Origin: an uncultured Romboutsia sp.
GTDB taxonomy: Bacteria > Bacillota > Clostridia > Peptostreptococcales > Peptostreptococcaceae
NCBI GenBank assembly: GCA_937907205.1
Contig: CALESE010000022.1
Span: 1-27,527 of the forward strand
Direction of reading: 5' to 3'
DNA length: 27,527 nt
In this document: positions 1 through 8,349 of the stretch, piece by piece
Numbering within the stretch: the first letter of the stretch is position 1
Layout of the letters: every line of letters starts with the position of its first letter
The notes under the pieces: model-generated
The model's database searches: none
Told to the model about the DNA's origin: nothing
The model's input: only the letters and a program-made list of their open reading frames with translations
Translations under genes and position numbers: made by a program

Positions 1-19
1 TCATAAAGAGTATTAACAA

Positions 20-49
20 AAATAAAAAAGCGTAGACTTTGTCTACGCT
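20..49 (-). terminator. Intrinsic terminator of the permease gene (distal hairpin)
   Basis: An 8-bp perfect stem (30-37 with 41-48, loop 38-40), GC-containing, is followed on the minus strand by a run of six U (24-29). This is a textbook rho-independent terminator about 35 bases downstream of the permease stop codon. It is the second of two stacked hairpins. Confidence 0.9.
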
Positions 50-53
50 CTGA

Positions 54-82
54 AAAAAAGATTACTAAAAGTAATCTTTTTT
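54..82. terminator. Bidirectional hairpin overlapping the permease stop codon
   Basis: A 13-bp perfect inverted repeat (54-66 with 70-82, loop 67-69) has an A6 flank on one side and a T6 flank on the other, so it can form a U-tailed hairpin from either strand. It includes two bases of the permease stop codon. With the hairpin at 30-48 it makes a tandem terminator. It could also stop transcription arriving from the left of the window. Confidence 0.75.
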
Positions 83-1436
83 ATGCTGTATATTCTTTTT
101 GTCTAGATAAATTTTTCTTTTTCATATATCCATATACAGGTAGACCTATTAACGTTATGATTAATCCTGATATAGCATTTTTAGGTTGACTTAATAAAGT
201 ACTTATTACTACAAATACTCCACCTAATGTTGCAATTATAGGTATTATTGGATACATAGGAACCTTATAAGGTCTTTTCATATCCGGTCTTGCTTTTCTT
301 AATTTTATAACTCCAATAAATAACATTGTATAGAATATCCATATTGTAAATATAGCTAAATCTGATAATAAATTAAATTGTCCTGTTAATGAATATAATG
401 TAGCTAACACAACTATTAACCAAATTCCATTTAATGGAACACCATTACTATTTAATTTAGATAATATATTTGAAAATGGTATCCTTTTTTCACAAGCCAT
501 AATATATGGTATTCTTCCTCCAGTTAATATAAATCCATTTAATGTACCAAATACTGATATTAATATACCTATACTTATTACCTTAGCTCCTGATTGACCA
601 AATAATTTTTGTGCAACTAATGTTGCTGGAGCTGTACCTTCTGGAGCCATTTGAGATGCTGGTATAACTAATAAATATGCAACATTTATTAATAAGTATA
701 CTGCCATAACTACAGATATACCACCAACTATTGCCATAGGTAAGTGTTTAGATGGATTTTTCATTTCTCCTGCTAAGGTTCCAACATATATCCATCCATC
801 ATATGCAAATAATGTAGCTATTAAAACTTGAGATATTGCATTTACTACATTTATATCTTCACCTACAAATGGTGTTAATATTTGAGATGATGTGTCTCCT
901 TTAATAAAACCAAATATTATTATAATTGCTAAAGGAAATAACTTACATATTGTAGAAATAGTTTGTATATTTCCTCCAAACTTTGCTCCTAATGAATTAA
1001 GTAATGAAAGAAATATTATAAGAGATATAGCTATTGTTATTACATAGCTACTATCTAATCCCATCACATTAACAGCTTCTTGAGCAAATACAATTCCTAA
1101 TGCAGCTATTATAGCTGGTACAAATAATACAAGTTGCATCCATCCAGTTAAAAATCCAATTTTCTCTCCGTATATTTCTTCTAAATATACCATTAGCCCA
1201 CCTGATTTTGTTATACTTGATGATATCTCTGCAGCTGTAAGACCTGCTGCAATTGTTATAAGTCCTCCTATTAACCATGCTAATAATCCTAATCCCGGTC
1301 CTCCATTTGTAGAAGAGTAAATGGCTTGAGGTTTAAAAAACACTCCTGAACCTATTAACATACCTACTACAGTTGATAAAGCAGCTCCAAAACCAATTGT
1401 TTTTCTTAGTCCTTGCTGACCAGACTTTTGACTCAT
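81..1436 (-). CDS. APC-superfamily amino acid permease (LAT/SteT-like)
   Basis: A 451-residue integral membrane protein with about 12 hydrophobic helices and few charges outside the loops. The N-terminal segment has the APC signature IGSGVFFKP at about residues 28-36, followed by a Gly-rich first helix. This is typical of the amino acid-polyamine-organocation superfamily and resembles the Ser/Thr exchanger SteT and LAT-type antiporters. The substrate cannot be read from the sequence; neutral amino acid uptake or exchange at the cytoplasmic membrane is the likely role. The start at 1436 has a strong GAGGAGGTG Shine-Dalgarno six bases upstream, and a sigma-A promoter lies at 1485-1513. The gene is a single-gene unit bounded by terminators on both sides. 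The fold is certain; the specificity is not. Confidence 0.9.
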   Translation of the reverse strand: MSQKSGQQGLRKTIGFGAALSTVVGMLIGSGVFFKPQAIYSSTNGGPGLGLLAWLIGGLITIAAGLTAAEISSSITKSGGLMVYLEEIYGEKIGFLTGWMQLVLFVPAIIAALGIVFAQEAVNVMGLDSSYVITIAISLIIFLSLLNSLGAKFGGNIQTISTICKLFPLAIIIIFGFIKGDTSSQILTPFVGEDINVVNAISQVLIATLFAYDGWIYVGTLAGEMKNPSKHLPMAIVGGISVVMAVYLLINVAYLLVIPASQMAPEGTAPATLVAQKLFGQSGAKVISIGILISVFGTLNGFILTGGRIPYIMACEKRIPFSNILSKLNSNGVPLNGIWLIVVLATLYSLTGQFNLLSDLAIFTIWIFYTMLFIGVIKLRKARPDMKRPYKVPMYPIIPIIATLGGVFVVISTLLSQPKNAISGLIITLIGLPVYGYMKKKNLSRQKEYTA

Positions 1437-1484
1437 AATAACACCTCCTCTATGTTCTCGTACAATATTTTATTTGTTTTACAT

Positions 1485-1513
1485 ATTTTACTATGTTATC
1501 TTCATAATATCAA
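1485..1513 (-). promoter_or_regulatory. Sigma-A promoter of the permease
   Basis: On the minus strand the -35 TTGATA (1508-1513) and -10 TAAAAT (1485-1490) are separated by exactly 17 bases. The predicted start is near 1478, giving a leader of about 40 bases before the ATG at 1436. It sits just downstream of the engB terminator, so the permease is expected to be transcribed independently. Confidence 0.7.
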
Positions 1514-1550
1514 CTATAAAATAATAATTAATTATTTTTTCTAAATATAG

Positions 1551-1608
1551 AAAAAATCCCCTCATGAATATTCGGGCTGTAGTCATATAATCATGAGGGG
1601 TATTTTTT
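1551..1608. terminator. Terminator after lon-engB, bidirectional, with a long loop
   Basis: A 10-bp stem CCCCTCATGA / TCATGAGGGG (1558-1567 with 1591-1600) is flanked by A6 on the left (1551-1556) and T6 on the right (1603-1608), so it can act on either strand. The loop is 23 bases, unusually long for an intrinsic terminator. It lies about 65 bases past the engB stop and ends the lon-engB unit. Confidence 0.85.
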
Positions 1609-1666
1609 AAAGTGTTAAATTTTACATTAATGCAAAACTAATTGAAATAATTATAATCTTTTCTTA

Positions 1667-2278
1667 TTAATCTACAGTTATTTCATAGCCACTTTTATTA
1701 TATTGATTTATTATTTCATTCCATATTTCTTCTACTCCTGTTTTCTTAAGAGAAGATATAGGAAGTATCTTTTCATTATTATCCATCTGTAATTTTTTTC
1801 TAATTATATTCATATGCTTTTGATATTGACCTCTAGATATCTTATCTGCTTTAGTTGCTATTACAACACAATTGTATCCAAAGTGTTTTATCCATTCATA
1901 CATCATAACATCATCATTAGTTGGTTCGTGTCTAATATCAACAAGCAAGAAAATTGCACATAATTCATTCCTTTCTTGTAGATATCTCTCCATTATAACT
2001 CCCCATTTTTCTTTTTCTGATTTAGCTATTTTAGCATATCCATAACCTGGAAGGTCTACAAAGAAAAATTCTTTATTTATAAGATAGAAATTTATAGTTC
2101 TAGTTTTACCAGGCGTTTGACTTGTCCTAGCAAAATTTCTTCTATTTAGTAATGTATTAACTGTTGATGATTTACCAACATTTGATCTGCCTACTAATGC
2201 TATCTCTGGTATACCTTCATCAGGATATTGAGATCTATTTATAGCACTCATAGTAATTTCTGCACTTCTAATTTTCAT
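1667..2278 (-). CDS. yihA: Ribosome-biogenesis GTPase EngB (YihA/YsxC)
   Basis: A 203-residue TrmE-Era-EngA-EngB-Septin-like GTPase needed in Firmicutes for late assembly of the 50S ribosomal subunit. From the Met at 2278: G1 P-loop GRSNVGKS at about 30-37, G3 DLPG at 75-78, G4 TKAD at 142-145 and G5 SSL near 175. The N-terminus MKIRSAEI matches the family start (B. subtilis YsxC begins MKVTKSEI). A longer start at 2290 exists, but its AAGGA lies directly against that ATG with no spacer, so 2278 is preferred. The start lies inside the 3' end of lon (lon stop at 2268), implying translational coupling. The lon-engB pair is conserved in many Firmicutes. Confidence 0.93.
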   Translation of the reverse strand: MKIRSAEITMSAINRSQYPDEGIPEIALVGRSNVGKSSTVNTLLNRRNFARTSQTPGKTRTINFYLINKEFFFVDLPGYGYAKIAKSEKEKWGVIMERYLQERNELCAIFLLVDIRHEPTNDDVMMYEWIKHFGYNCVVIATKADKISRGQYQKHMNIIRKKLQMDNNEKILPISSLKKTGVEEIWNEIINQYNKSGYEITVD

Positions 2279-4625
2279 TACTTTCACCATTCCTTAATAA
2301 TGCATGTTCTAATACTTGACTTATGTGATCGACAAGTACGAATTCCATTTTTTCTTTTACATTTTCAGGTATATCATCTAAATCATGTTCGCAATCTTTA
2401 GGTAATAATACCTTAGTTATACCTGCTCTATGTGCAGCTAGTAATTTTTCTTTAACTCCACCTACAGCTAGTACTTTTCCTCTAAGAGTTATCTCACCTG
2501 TCATTGCAACATTATTCAGAACAGGTATGTTTGAAAGAGCTGAAATAACTGCTGTTGCCATCGTTATACCTGCTGATGGACCATCTTTAGGCACAGCACC
2601 TTCTGGTATATGAATATGTATATCTTTATTTTGATAAAATTCTGGATCTATATCAAATTCTTCTGCTATAGATCTAGTATAAGATATAGCTGTTCTAGCA
2701 GATTCTTTCATAACATCTCCAAGTTTACCAGTTAAAACAATCTGACCCTTTCCTTTTAGTACATTTACTTCTACTGTAAGAGTTTCTCCTCCTACTGCAG
2801 TCCAAGCAAGTCCTGTTACAGTTCCTACTTCTGGTTTTGCCCCTGCCATTTGATGTCTATACTTATCTTTACCAAGATATTCCTCTAATTTATCTTTTGT
2901 TATAACTATTTCTTCCATATCTTGATTTTCTACATAAACTTTAGCTACTTTTCTACAAAGCTTACCTAAAGCTCTTTCTAAGTTTCTTACACCCGCTTCT
3001 CTAGTATAAGAATTTATTATCTCTTTCATAGTTTCATCATCTATTTTAACAAATCCATCATTTAAAGCATTCTCTTTTATTTGCTTTGGCAGTAAATATT
3101 TCTTAGCTATATTAAGTTTTTCTTCATCTACGTATCCAGATACTTGTATTATTTCCATTCTATCTAATAATGGTCTTGGTATCGTACTTAAGCTATTTGC
3201 AGTAGTTATAAATAATACTTTTGATAAATCAAATGGTACTTCTATATAATGATCTACAAAGTCTTTATTCTGACCAGGATCTAAAACTTCTAGCATTGCA
3301 GCTGTTGGATCACCTTTATAGTCTGATGCCATTTTATCTACTTCATCTAATAATATTACTGGGTTTTTAGTTTTAGCTTCTTTTAATGCTGCAATTATTC
3401 TACCTGGCATAGCTCCAACATAAGTTTTTCTATGCCCTCTTATCGAAGCTTCATCTCTAACTCCACCTAACGATATTCTAACAAACTTTCTACCCATAGA
3501 ATTAGCTATTGATTTAGCTATTGATGTTTTCCCTACTCCAGGAGGTCCAACCAAACAAATTATAGGCCCTTTAAGTGCTTTAGATAACTTTCTTACTGCA
3601 AGATATTCTAATATTCTTTCTTTAACATCTTCTAATCCATAATGTTCATCATCTAGAATTTGTTTAGCTTTATCTATTTCTAGCTTGTCCCTACTTTCGT
3701 TGTTCCAAGGAAGAGCAAATACTGAATCTAAATACGTTCTACTAACTGAAACATCTGGAGACATTGGTGATAACTTAGAAAATTTATTAATTTCCTTCGC
3801 AATTTTTTCCTTAGTTTCTTTAGGTGCTTTTATCTTTTTAAGAGCTTTTAAATATTCATCAGCTTCAGAATTTATATCTTCATCATCACCTAATTCTTTT
3901 TGTATTGCTCTTAATTGTTCTCTAAGATAATATTCTTTTTGAACTTTATTCATTTGTTTCTTTACTTTTAAAGTAATTTTTTTCTCTATTTTCAATATAT
4001 CTATTTCTTCTAATAAAGTTTTGTAAACTAATTCTAATCTTTCTTTTAGGTCAAATGTTTCTAATACCTGCTGTTTTTGCTCAGGTTTTAAATAAATATT
4101 AGCTGCTACTGTATCTACAAATCTATCTATATTTTCAGTTTCAGATAAAGAAATCAATATTTCTGGTGAAGTTCTATTTCCTATTGTTATGTATTCTTCA
4201 AAAACATCAAAAACATTTCTTACATATGCTTCTAATTCTAGATCTTCTTGTGCATTTTCTTCATCAAAAATAATTTCATCTATCTTAGCATTATAGTAAC
4301 CATTTTCTAAATTTACTTCTTTTATGCTACCTCTAGATATCCCTTCAACTAAAACACGTACAGTTTCCCCTGGTAATTTTATCATTTGTTTAATTTTACA
4401 TACAGTTCCTATATGATAAAAATCTTCTTCTGTAGGCTCGTCTATTTCTGCTTTTTTCTGAGATGTTAAGAATACTAATTCGTCTTTTAACATAGCTTCA
4501 TCTAATGCTTTTAGTGAAACATCTCTTCCTACATCAAAGTTTAATATCATATATGGAAATATCGCTAATCCTCTAAGTGGAATTAACGGTAATTCATGTT
4601 CTATCTTCGCATAATTCTGTTCCAA
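2268..4625 (-). CDS. lon: ATP-dependent protease LonA
   Basis: A cytoplasmic AAA+ serine protease that degrades misfolded and regulatory proteins. It has an N-terminal LON substrate domain (about 1-210), a coiled-coil linker (about 210-300), an AAA+ module with Walker A GPPGVGKT (363-370) and Walker B LLDEVD (428-433), and a C-terminal Ser-Lys protease with PKDGPSAG (Ser about 687) and GGVKEK (Lys about 730). These positions count from the first possible codon at 4634. It is full length, and it lacks the N-terminal membrane segment of sporulation LonB. The start is not ATG: the GTG at 4634 abuts the AAGGAG RBS, so one of two adjacent TTG codons (4628 or 4625) is more likely; 4625 gives 8-base spacing. 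It has its own promoter and is coupled to engB. Confidence 0.95.
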   Translation of the reverse strand: MEQNYAKIEHELPLIPLRGLAIFPYMILNFDVGRDVSLKALDEAMLKDELVFLTSQKKAEIDEPTEEDFYHIGTVCKIKQMIKLPGETVRVLVEGISRGSIKEVNLENGYYNAKIDEIIFDEENAQEDLELEAYVRNVFDVFEEYITIGNRTSPEILISLSETENIDRFVDTVAANIYLKPEQKQQVLETFDLKERLELVYKTLLEEIDILKIEKKITLKVKKQMNKVQKEYYLREQLRAIQKELGDDEDINSEADEYLKALKKIKAPKETKEKIAKEINKFSKLSPMSPDVSVSRTYLDSVFALPWNNESRDKLEIDKAKQILDDEHYGLEDVKERILEYLAVRKLSKALKGPIICLVGPPGVGKTSIAKSIANSMGRKFVRISLGGVRDEASIRGHRKTYVGAMPGRIIAALKEAKTKNPVILLDEVDKMASDYKGDPTAAMLEVLDPGQNKDFVDHYIEVPFDLSKVLFITTANSLSTIPRPLLDRMEIIQVSGYVDEEKLNIAKKYLLPKQIKENALNDGFVKIDDETMKEIINSYTREAGVRNLERALGKLCRKVAKVYVENQDMEEIVITKDKLEEYLGKDKYRHQMAGAKPEVGTVTGLAWTAVGGETLTVEVNVLKGKGQIVLTGKLGDVMKESARTAISYTRSIAEEFDIDPEFYQNKDIHIHIPEGAVPKDGPSAGITMATAVISALSNIPVLNNVAMTGEITLRGKVLAVGGVKEKLLAAHRAGITKVLLPKDCEHDLDDIPENVKEKMEFVLVDHISQVLEHALLRNGESNEN

Positions 4626-4633
4626 CAATATCA

Positions 4634-4639
4634 CTCCTT
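4634..4639 (-). promoter_or_regulatory. RBS that decides the lon start
   Basis: AAGGAG on the minus strand is followed by TGATATTGTTG. The spacing is 5 bases to the first TTG and 8 to the second. The GTG at 4634-4632 shares its first G with this motif and cannot use it. No in-frame ATG is available, so lon probably starts at TTG. Confidence 0.65.
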
Positions 4640-4666
4640 AAAGTGCAAAATTTTATAACTTTCTAT

Positions 4667-4695
4667 ATTATATATTTACAATAACTGATTTTCAA
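4667..4695 (-). promoter_or_regulatory. Sigma-A promoter of lon-engB
   Basis: The -35 TTGAAA (4690-4695) and perfect -10 TATAAT (4667-4672) have a 17-base spacer. The predicted transcription start is near 4660, about 35 bases before the TTG start. I saw no CtsR operator (GGTCAAA direct repeats) or CIRCE element around it, so heat-shock control by those repressors is not supported here. Confidence 0.75.
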
Positions 4696-4960
4696 TATTA
4701 ATGCAAATTTCTTAAGATATTTGTTCTTATTTTATTATTATATATTACTTAAACTAATATACTTCTAAAAAAGTCCTCTATCAAATAATTTAAATGGTGA
4801 GTTTTTTAAAACATATTTACTGAAATTATTTTTATCTACAATTTCAAGAAACTATAATTTTCTATGCATTATAAAATATTATTTTAAGCTTTATATCTAT
4901 ATCGGTTAATATTTAATATATATTATTATAATAATCATTATACCTTAAGTATTTATTCTC

Positions 4961-4990
4961 AATCAAAAAAGAAGTCTATTGACTTCTTTT
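4961..4990 (-). terminator. Terminator after clpX
   Basis: A 10-bp stem AAAAGAAGTC-type repeat (4967-4976 with 4981-4990, loop 4977-4980) is followed on the minus strand by a U run (4965-4970). It begins eight bases after the clpX stop and closes the tig-clpP-clpX operon. Confidence 0.9.
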
Positions 4991-4997
4991 ATTTTAA

Positions 4998-6242
4998 CTA
5001 TGCACTTTCTTCTTCATCCTTAAGTACCATAATAGGATCTTTACTATCATTTACAGATTCTTTTGTAACTATAACTTTTTTGATATCATCTCTAGATGGA
5101 ACTTCATACATACTTTCCATCATTGTAGCTTCTACGATACTTCTAAGACCTCTTGCCCCAGTGTTTCTTTCAATAGCCTTTTTAGCTATTGCACGAAGAG
5201 CATCTTCTTCAAATTCTAGTTCAACATCATCTAATTCTAATAGCTTTTTATATTGCTTTACTAGTGCATTTTTAGGCTCTTGTAATATTCTCATTAAAGC
5301 ATCTTCATCTAATAAATCTAAAGTTGCTACTACTGGTATTCTACCTATAAATTCTGGTATTATACCAAACTTTAGTAAATCTTCTGGAAGAACTTTAGCA
5401 TATATTTTGCCTAAATCTAAATCTTTCTTACTTTCTATTTTAGCTCCAAATCCTAGTGTTTTTTCGCTACCACGTTTTTGGATTATTTTTTCTATTCCAT
5501 CAAAAGCTCCACCTAATATAAATAGTACATTAGTAGTATCTATTTTCAAGAATTCTTGGTGAGGATGCTTTCTTCCACCTTGTGGTGGAACATTAGCAAC
5601 AGTTCCTTCTAATATTTTTAAAAGTGCTTGTTGTACACCTTCTCCACTAACATCTCTTGTTATAGATGGATTTTCTGATTTTCTTGCTATTTTATCTATT
5701 TCATCTATATAGATAATACCTCTTTCAGCCTTTTCTATATCAAAATCAGCTGCTTGAATAAGTTTTAAAAGTATATTTTCAACATCTTCTCCAACATAAC
5801 CAGCTTCTGTTAATGAAGTTGCATCTGCCATAGCAAATGGAACATTAAGAGTTTTTGCTAAAGTTTGAGCTAATAAAGTTTTACCTGAACCTGTAGGACC
5901 AAGTAAAAGTATATTACTCTTTTGTATTTCTATATCTTTTGTAGATTTTTTACTATAAATTCTTTTGTAATGATTATAAACAGCTACAGATAAAGCTTTT
6001 TTAGCTTTTTCTTGGCCTATAACATAATTATTTAGAACTTCCATCATTTCTTTTGGTTTCGGTAATGATGTTGTATCCTCTTCTACAGTATCTTCAATTT
6101 CCTCTTGGATAATCTCGTCACAAAGTTCAACACATTCATCACAAATATAAACATTTGGACCTGCAATTAATCGTCTTACTTGTTCTTGATTTTTACCGCA
6201 GAATGAACACTTTAATTGTCTTTTCTCTTCATATTTTGACAT
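4998..6242 (-). CDS. clpX: ATP-dependent Clp protease ATP-binding subunit ClpX
   Basis: The AAA+ unfoldase that recognises tagged substrates and feeds them to ClpP in the cytoplasm. The 414 residues begin with a zinc-binding dimerisation domain (Cys12, Cys15, Cys34, Cys37). Next come Walker A GPTGSGKT (115-122), Walker B IIYIDEID (176-183), the pore loop GYVGED (148-153), the RKH loop (224-226), the ClpP-docking loop around LGFGA (263-267) and the sensor region FIGRIP (298-303). Length and motifs are complete. It lies 18 bases behind clpP with an AGAGGTG RBS, so ClpXP is made from one transcript. The terminator follows directly. Confidence 0.97.
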   Translation of the reverse strand: MSKYEEKRQLKCSFCGKNQEQVRRLIAGPNVYICDECVELCDEIIQEEIEDTVEEDTTSLPKPKEMMEVLNNYVIGQEKAKKALSVAVYNHYKRIYSKKSTKDIEIQKSNILLLGPTGSGKTLLAQTLAKTLNVPFAMADATSLTEAGYVGEDVENILLKLIQAADFDIEKAERGIIYIDEIDKIARKSENPSITRDVSGEGVQQALLKILEGTVANVPPQGGRKHPHQEFLKIDTTNVLFILGGAFDGIEKIIQKRGSEKTLGFGAKIESKKDLDLGKIYAKVLPEDLLKFGIIPEFIGRIPVVATLDLLDEDALMRILQEPKNALVKQYKKLLELDDVELEFEEDALRAIAKKAIERNTGARGLRSIVEATMMESMYEVPSRDDIKKVIVTKESVNDSKDPIMVLKDEEESA

Positions 6243-6260
6243 ATTAACACCTCTTCCTAT

Positions 6261-6845
6261 CTACGGTTTATTTATGATTACTTCATCAACTAAACCATAC
6301 TCTTTAGCTTCCTCTGCACTCATAAAGTTGTCACGTTCAGTATCCATTTGTATCTTTTCTAATGGCTGACCGCTATTTTCTGCTAAAAGTTTATTTAATT
6401 TATCTTTAGTTTTTAATAACCACTTAGCATGTATCTCAACATCTGTTGCTTGGCCTTTTGCTCCACCTAAAGGTTGATGTATCATTATTTCACTATTAGG
6501 TAAAGCAAATCTTTTTCCTTTTGCTCCTGCTGTTAATAAAAATGCACCCATTGATGCAGCTAAACCTATACATATAGTACTTACATCAGGTTTGATGTAT
6601 TGCATAGTATCATAGATAGCCATTCCTGCAGTTACACTACCACCTGGTGAATTTATATATAAGTGTATATCTTTATCTGGGTCTTCAGCTTCTAAAAATA
6701 ATAACTGAGCTACTATTAACCCTGCTGTAACATCATTTACTTCATCTCCTAAGAATATTATTCTATCTTTTAATAATCTAGAATATATATCGTAAGCTCT
6801 TTCTCCTCTTCCTGTTTGCTCTACTACTGTAGGTACTAATGCCAT
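6261..6845 (-). CDS. clpP: ATP-dependent Clp protease proteolytic subunit ClpP
   Basis: A self-compartmentalising serine protease that forms a tetradecameric barrel and degrades proteins unfolded by ClpX or other Clp ATPases. The catalytic triad is intact: Ser98 (GLAASMG), His123 (MIHQP) and Asp172 (ERDNF). The 194-residue length is normal, with the short processed-type N-terminus usual in Firmicutes. It lies between tig and clpX. The GAGGGGG RBS is eight bases upstream of the ATG. A 30-base perfect palindrome sits in its leader. Some Clostridia carry a second clpP elsewhere; whether that applies here cannot be seen. Confidence 0.97.
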   Translation of the reverse strand: MALVPTVVEQTGRGERAYDIYSRLLKDRIIFLGDEVNDVTAGLIVAQLLFLEAEDPDKDIHLYINSPGGSVTAGMAIYDTMQYIKPDVSTICIGLAASMGAFLLTAGAKGKRFALPNSEIMIHQPLGGAKGQATDVEIHAKWLLKTKDKLNKLLAENSGQPLEKIQMDTERDNFMSAEEAKEYGLVDEVIINKP

Positions 6846-6883
6846 ATATCATACCCCCTCTATATATTTATTTCTATATATAA

Positions 6884-6913
6884 TTTACAGTAGCCTATAT
6901 AGGCTACTGTAAA
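6884..6913. repeat. 30-base perfect palindrome between tig and clpP
   Basis: The sequence from 6884 to 6913 is its own reverse complement. It can form a stem of about 13 bp with a TATA loop and contains GTAGCC/GGCTAC. On the minus strand it is followed by AAATTATATA, not a U run, so it is not a standard terminator. It begins four bases past the tig stop. It may tune tig versus clpP expression, protect or process the mRNA, or bind a dimeric regulator. Confidence 0.75.
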
Positions 6914-6916
6914 AAA

Positions 6917-8203
6917 TTAAGCTATTTTTGCATTATCAACTAATAAATCTATTGTCTTTCTTATTTTTACTTGACCTTTTATATCTTCTATATCATTTTC
7001 TCTTAAAGAAGATTTTATTTTTTCAACATCCATGTTGTACATAGCCGCCATAGTTGCTAATTCAACATTAAATTCTTCTTCAGATACTTCTATGTTTTCA
7101 GCTTTAGCTATAGCTTCTAATACTAAAGAAGATTTAACTAATTTTTCTGCATCAGCTCTTCTTTCTTCTCTTAATTCAGCTACATCTCTTCCTGTCATTG
7201 ATAATAATTGTTGTAAGTTTAATCCTTGATATTGTAATTGGTAGTTAAGTTCCATTAACATATTATCTATTTGTTGTTCAACCATAACTGCTGGTACTTC
7301 AACTTCTGTATTAGCACTAACCTTTTCTACTAAAGAGTTTCTCATTTCATTTTTAGCTCTTGTTTCAGCTTCTTTTTCTAAGTTAGTTCTAACATCAGCT
7401 TTTAATTCTTCTAATGTTTCAAACTCACTTGTATCTTTTGCAAACTCATCATTTAACTCTGCTAATTCCTTAACCTTTACATCATTAACTTTTACATTGA
7501 ATACTACTGCTTTACCTGCTAAGTTTTCAGCATGGTATTCAGCTGGGAAAGTAACATTTACTTCTACTTCTTCTCCTGCTTTTTTACCAACTAATTGATC
7601 TTCAAATCCTGGTATAAAAGTATTTGATCCTATAACTAAGCTATAGTTTTCTCCTTTTCCACCTTCAAAAGCAACTCCGCTTTCAAATCCTTCAAAATCT
7701 ATTACTGCAGTGTCTCCATTTTCTATGGCTCTATCTTTAACACTTACTAATCTAGCATTTTTGTTAACCATATCTTTTAAAGTTGATTCAACATCCTCTT
7801 CACTTACATTATAGTCAGCTTTAGCTATTTCTATACCTTTATAATTTCCTAATTCAAACTCAGGCTTAACTTCTACATTAACAACCATAACTAAGCCATT
7901 GTCTTTGCTTATTTCTTCAACATCTAAATCTGGTCTATCTATTGGTTCTATATTTAATTCATCTAATGCAGTAGGATAAACTTCTGGGAATAACATTTCT
8001 ATAGCATCGTTATAGAATACTCCTTTTCCATATTGAGTTTCTATAATAATTTTTGGAGCCTTACCTTTTCTAAATCCTGGTATATTATATTTACCTTTAG
8101 TTTTGTTATAAGCTTTTGTTACTGACTCTTCGAATTTATTATTATCTACAGTTATTTTTAAAGTAACTTTGTTACCTTCTTTTTTAATTAATTCTGCTTT
8201 CAT
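6917..8203 (-). CDS. tig: Trigger factor (ribosome-associated chaperone, peptidyl-prolyl isomerase)
   Basis: It binds at the ribosomal exit tunnel and shields nascent chains. The 428 residues comprise an N-terminal ribosome-binding domain with the signature GFRKGKAP (43-50), an FKBP-type PPIase domain (about 150-245, with GDTAVIDFEGF and IPGFEDQLVG), and a helical SurA-like C-terminal chaperone domain (about 250-428). Length is typical. The start at 8203 has a TAGGAGGAT RBS and a leader with an extended -10 promoter. It is first gene of tig-clpP-clpX, a common Firmicutes order that couples folding to degradation. Confidence 0.97.
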   Translation of the reverse strand: MKAELIKKEGNKVTLKITVDNNKFEESVTKAYNKTKGKYNIPGFRKGKAPKIIIETQYGKGVFYNDAIEMLFPEVYPTALDELNIEPIDRPDLDVEEISKDNGLVMVVNVEVKPEFELGNYKGIEIAKADYNVSEEDVESTLKDMVNKNARLVSVKDRAIENGDTAVIDFEGFESGVAFEGGKGENYSLVIGSNTFIPGFEDQLVGKKAGEEVEVNVTFPAEYHAENLAGKAVVFNVKVNDVKVKELAELNDEFAKDTSEFETLEELKADVRTNLEKEAETRAKNEMRNSLVEKVSANTEVEVPAVMVEQQIDNMLMELNYQLQYQGLNLQQLLSMTGRDVAELREERRADAEKLVKSSLVLEAIAKAENIEVSEEEFNVELATMAAMYNMDVEKIKSSLRENDIEDIKGQVKIRKTIDLLVDNAKIA

Positions 8204-8281
8204 TGAATTAATCCTCCTATGTATTTTGTCTAATGTTTTATATGGAATTATAATCCATTATATTTATATTTTAACTACTTA

Positions 8282-8311
8282 ATTATATCACATAACTTTT
8301 TTTATTTCCAA
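8282..8311 (-). promoter_or_regulatory. Promoter of tig-clpP-clpX (extended -10)
   Basis: The -10 is a perfect TATAAT (8282-8287) preceded by TGA, giving an extended TGn motif. A weaker -35 TTGGAA (8306-8311) lies 18 bases upstream. The predicted start is near 8275, leaving a leader of about 70 bases. Other AT-rich -10-like hexamers at 8247 and 8257 lack good partners. Confidence 0.6.
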
Positions 8312-8349
8312 TAGTTCCATGTATTTAGATGCTTATACGAACAATTAAA

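Larger units (their letters stand above)
4626..4997. other. 372-base gene-free region between clpX and lon
   Basis: It holds, from right to left, the clpX terminator (4961-4990), a perfect 14-base AT palindrome (4922-4935), about 200 very AT-rich bases without a recognisable gene, a weak hairpin (A6 at 4767-4772 with T6 at 4802-4807 plus CTC/GAG inside, 20-base loop) and the lon promoter. No ORF of credible length with an RBS was found on either strand. Confidence 0.7.

Noticed and set aside
1069..1278. Short Cys/Arg-rich minus-strand frame inside the permease gene
   Set aside because: It is an alternative reading frame of the permease with no RBS; the composition is a frame artefact.
4626..4997. 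CtsR or CIRCE heat-shock operator near lon or clp genes
   Set aside because: I looked for GGTCAAA repeats and the TTAGCACTC/GAGTGCTAA inverted repeat upstream of lon, clpX, clpP and tig and found none.
5080..5562. 160-residue open frame on the plus strand opposite clpX
   Set aside because: It lies wholly antisense to clpX, is Ser/Ile/Leu-rich as expected from the complement of this codon usage, has no RBS and resembles no family. The other plus-strand frames opposite lon, tig, rph, ligA, the dehydrogenase, pfkA and dnaE fail for the same reasons.
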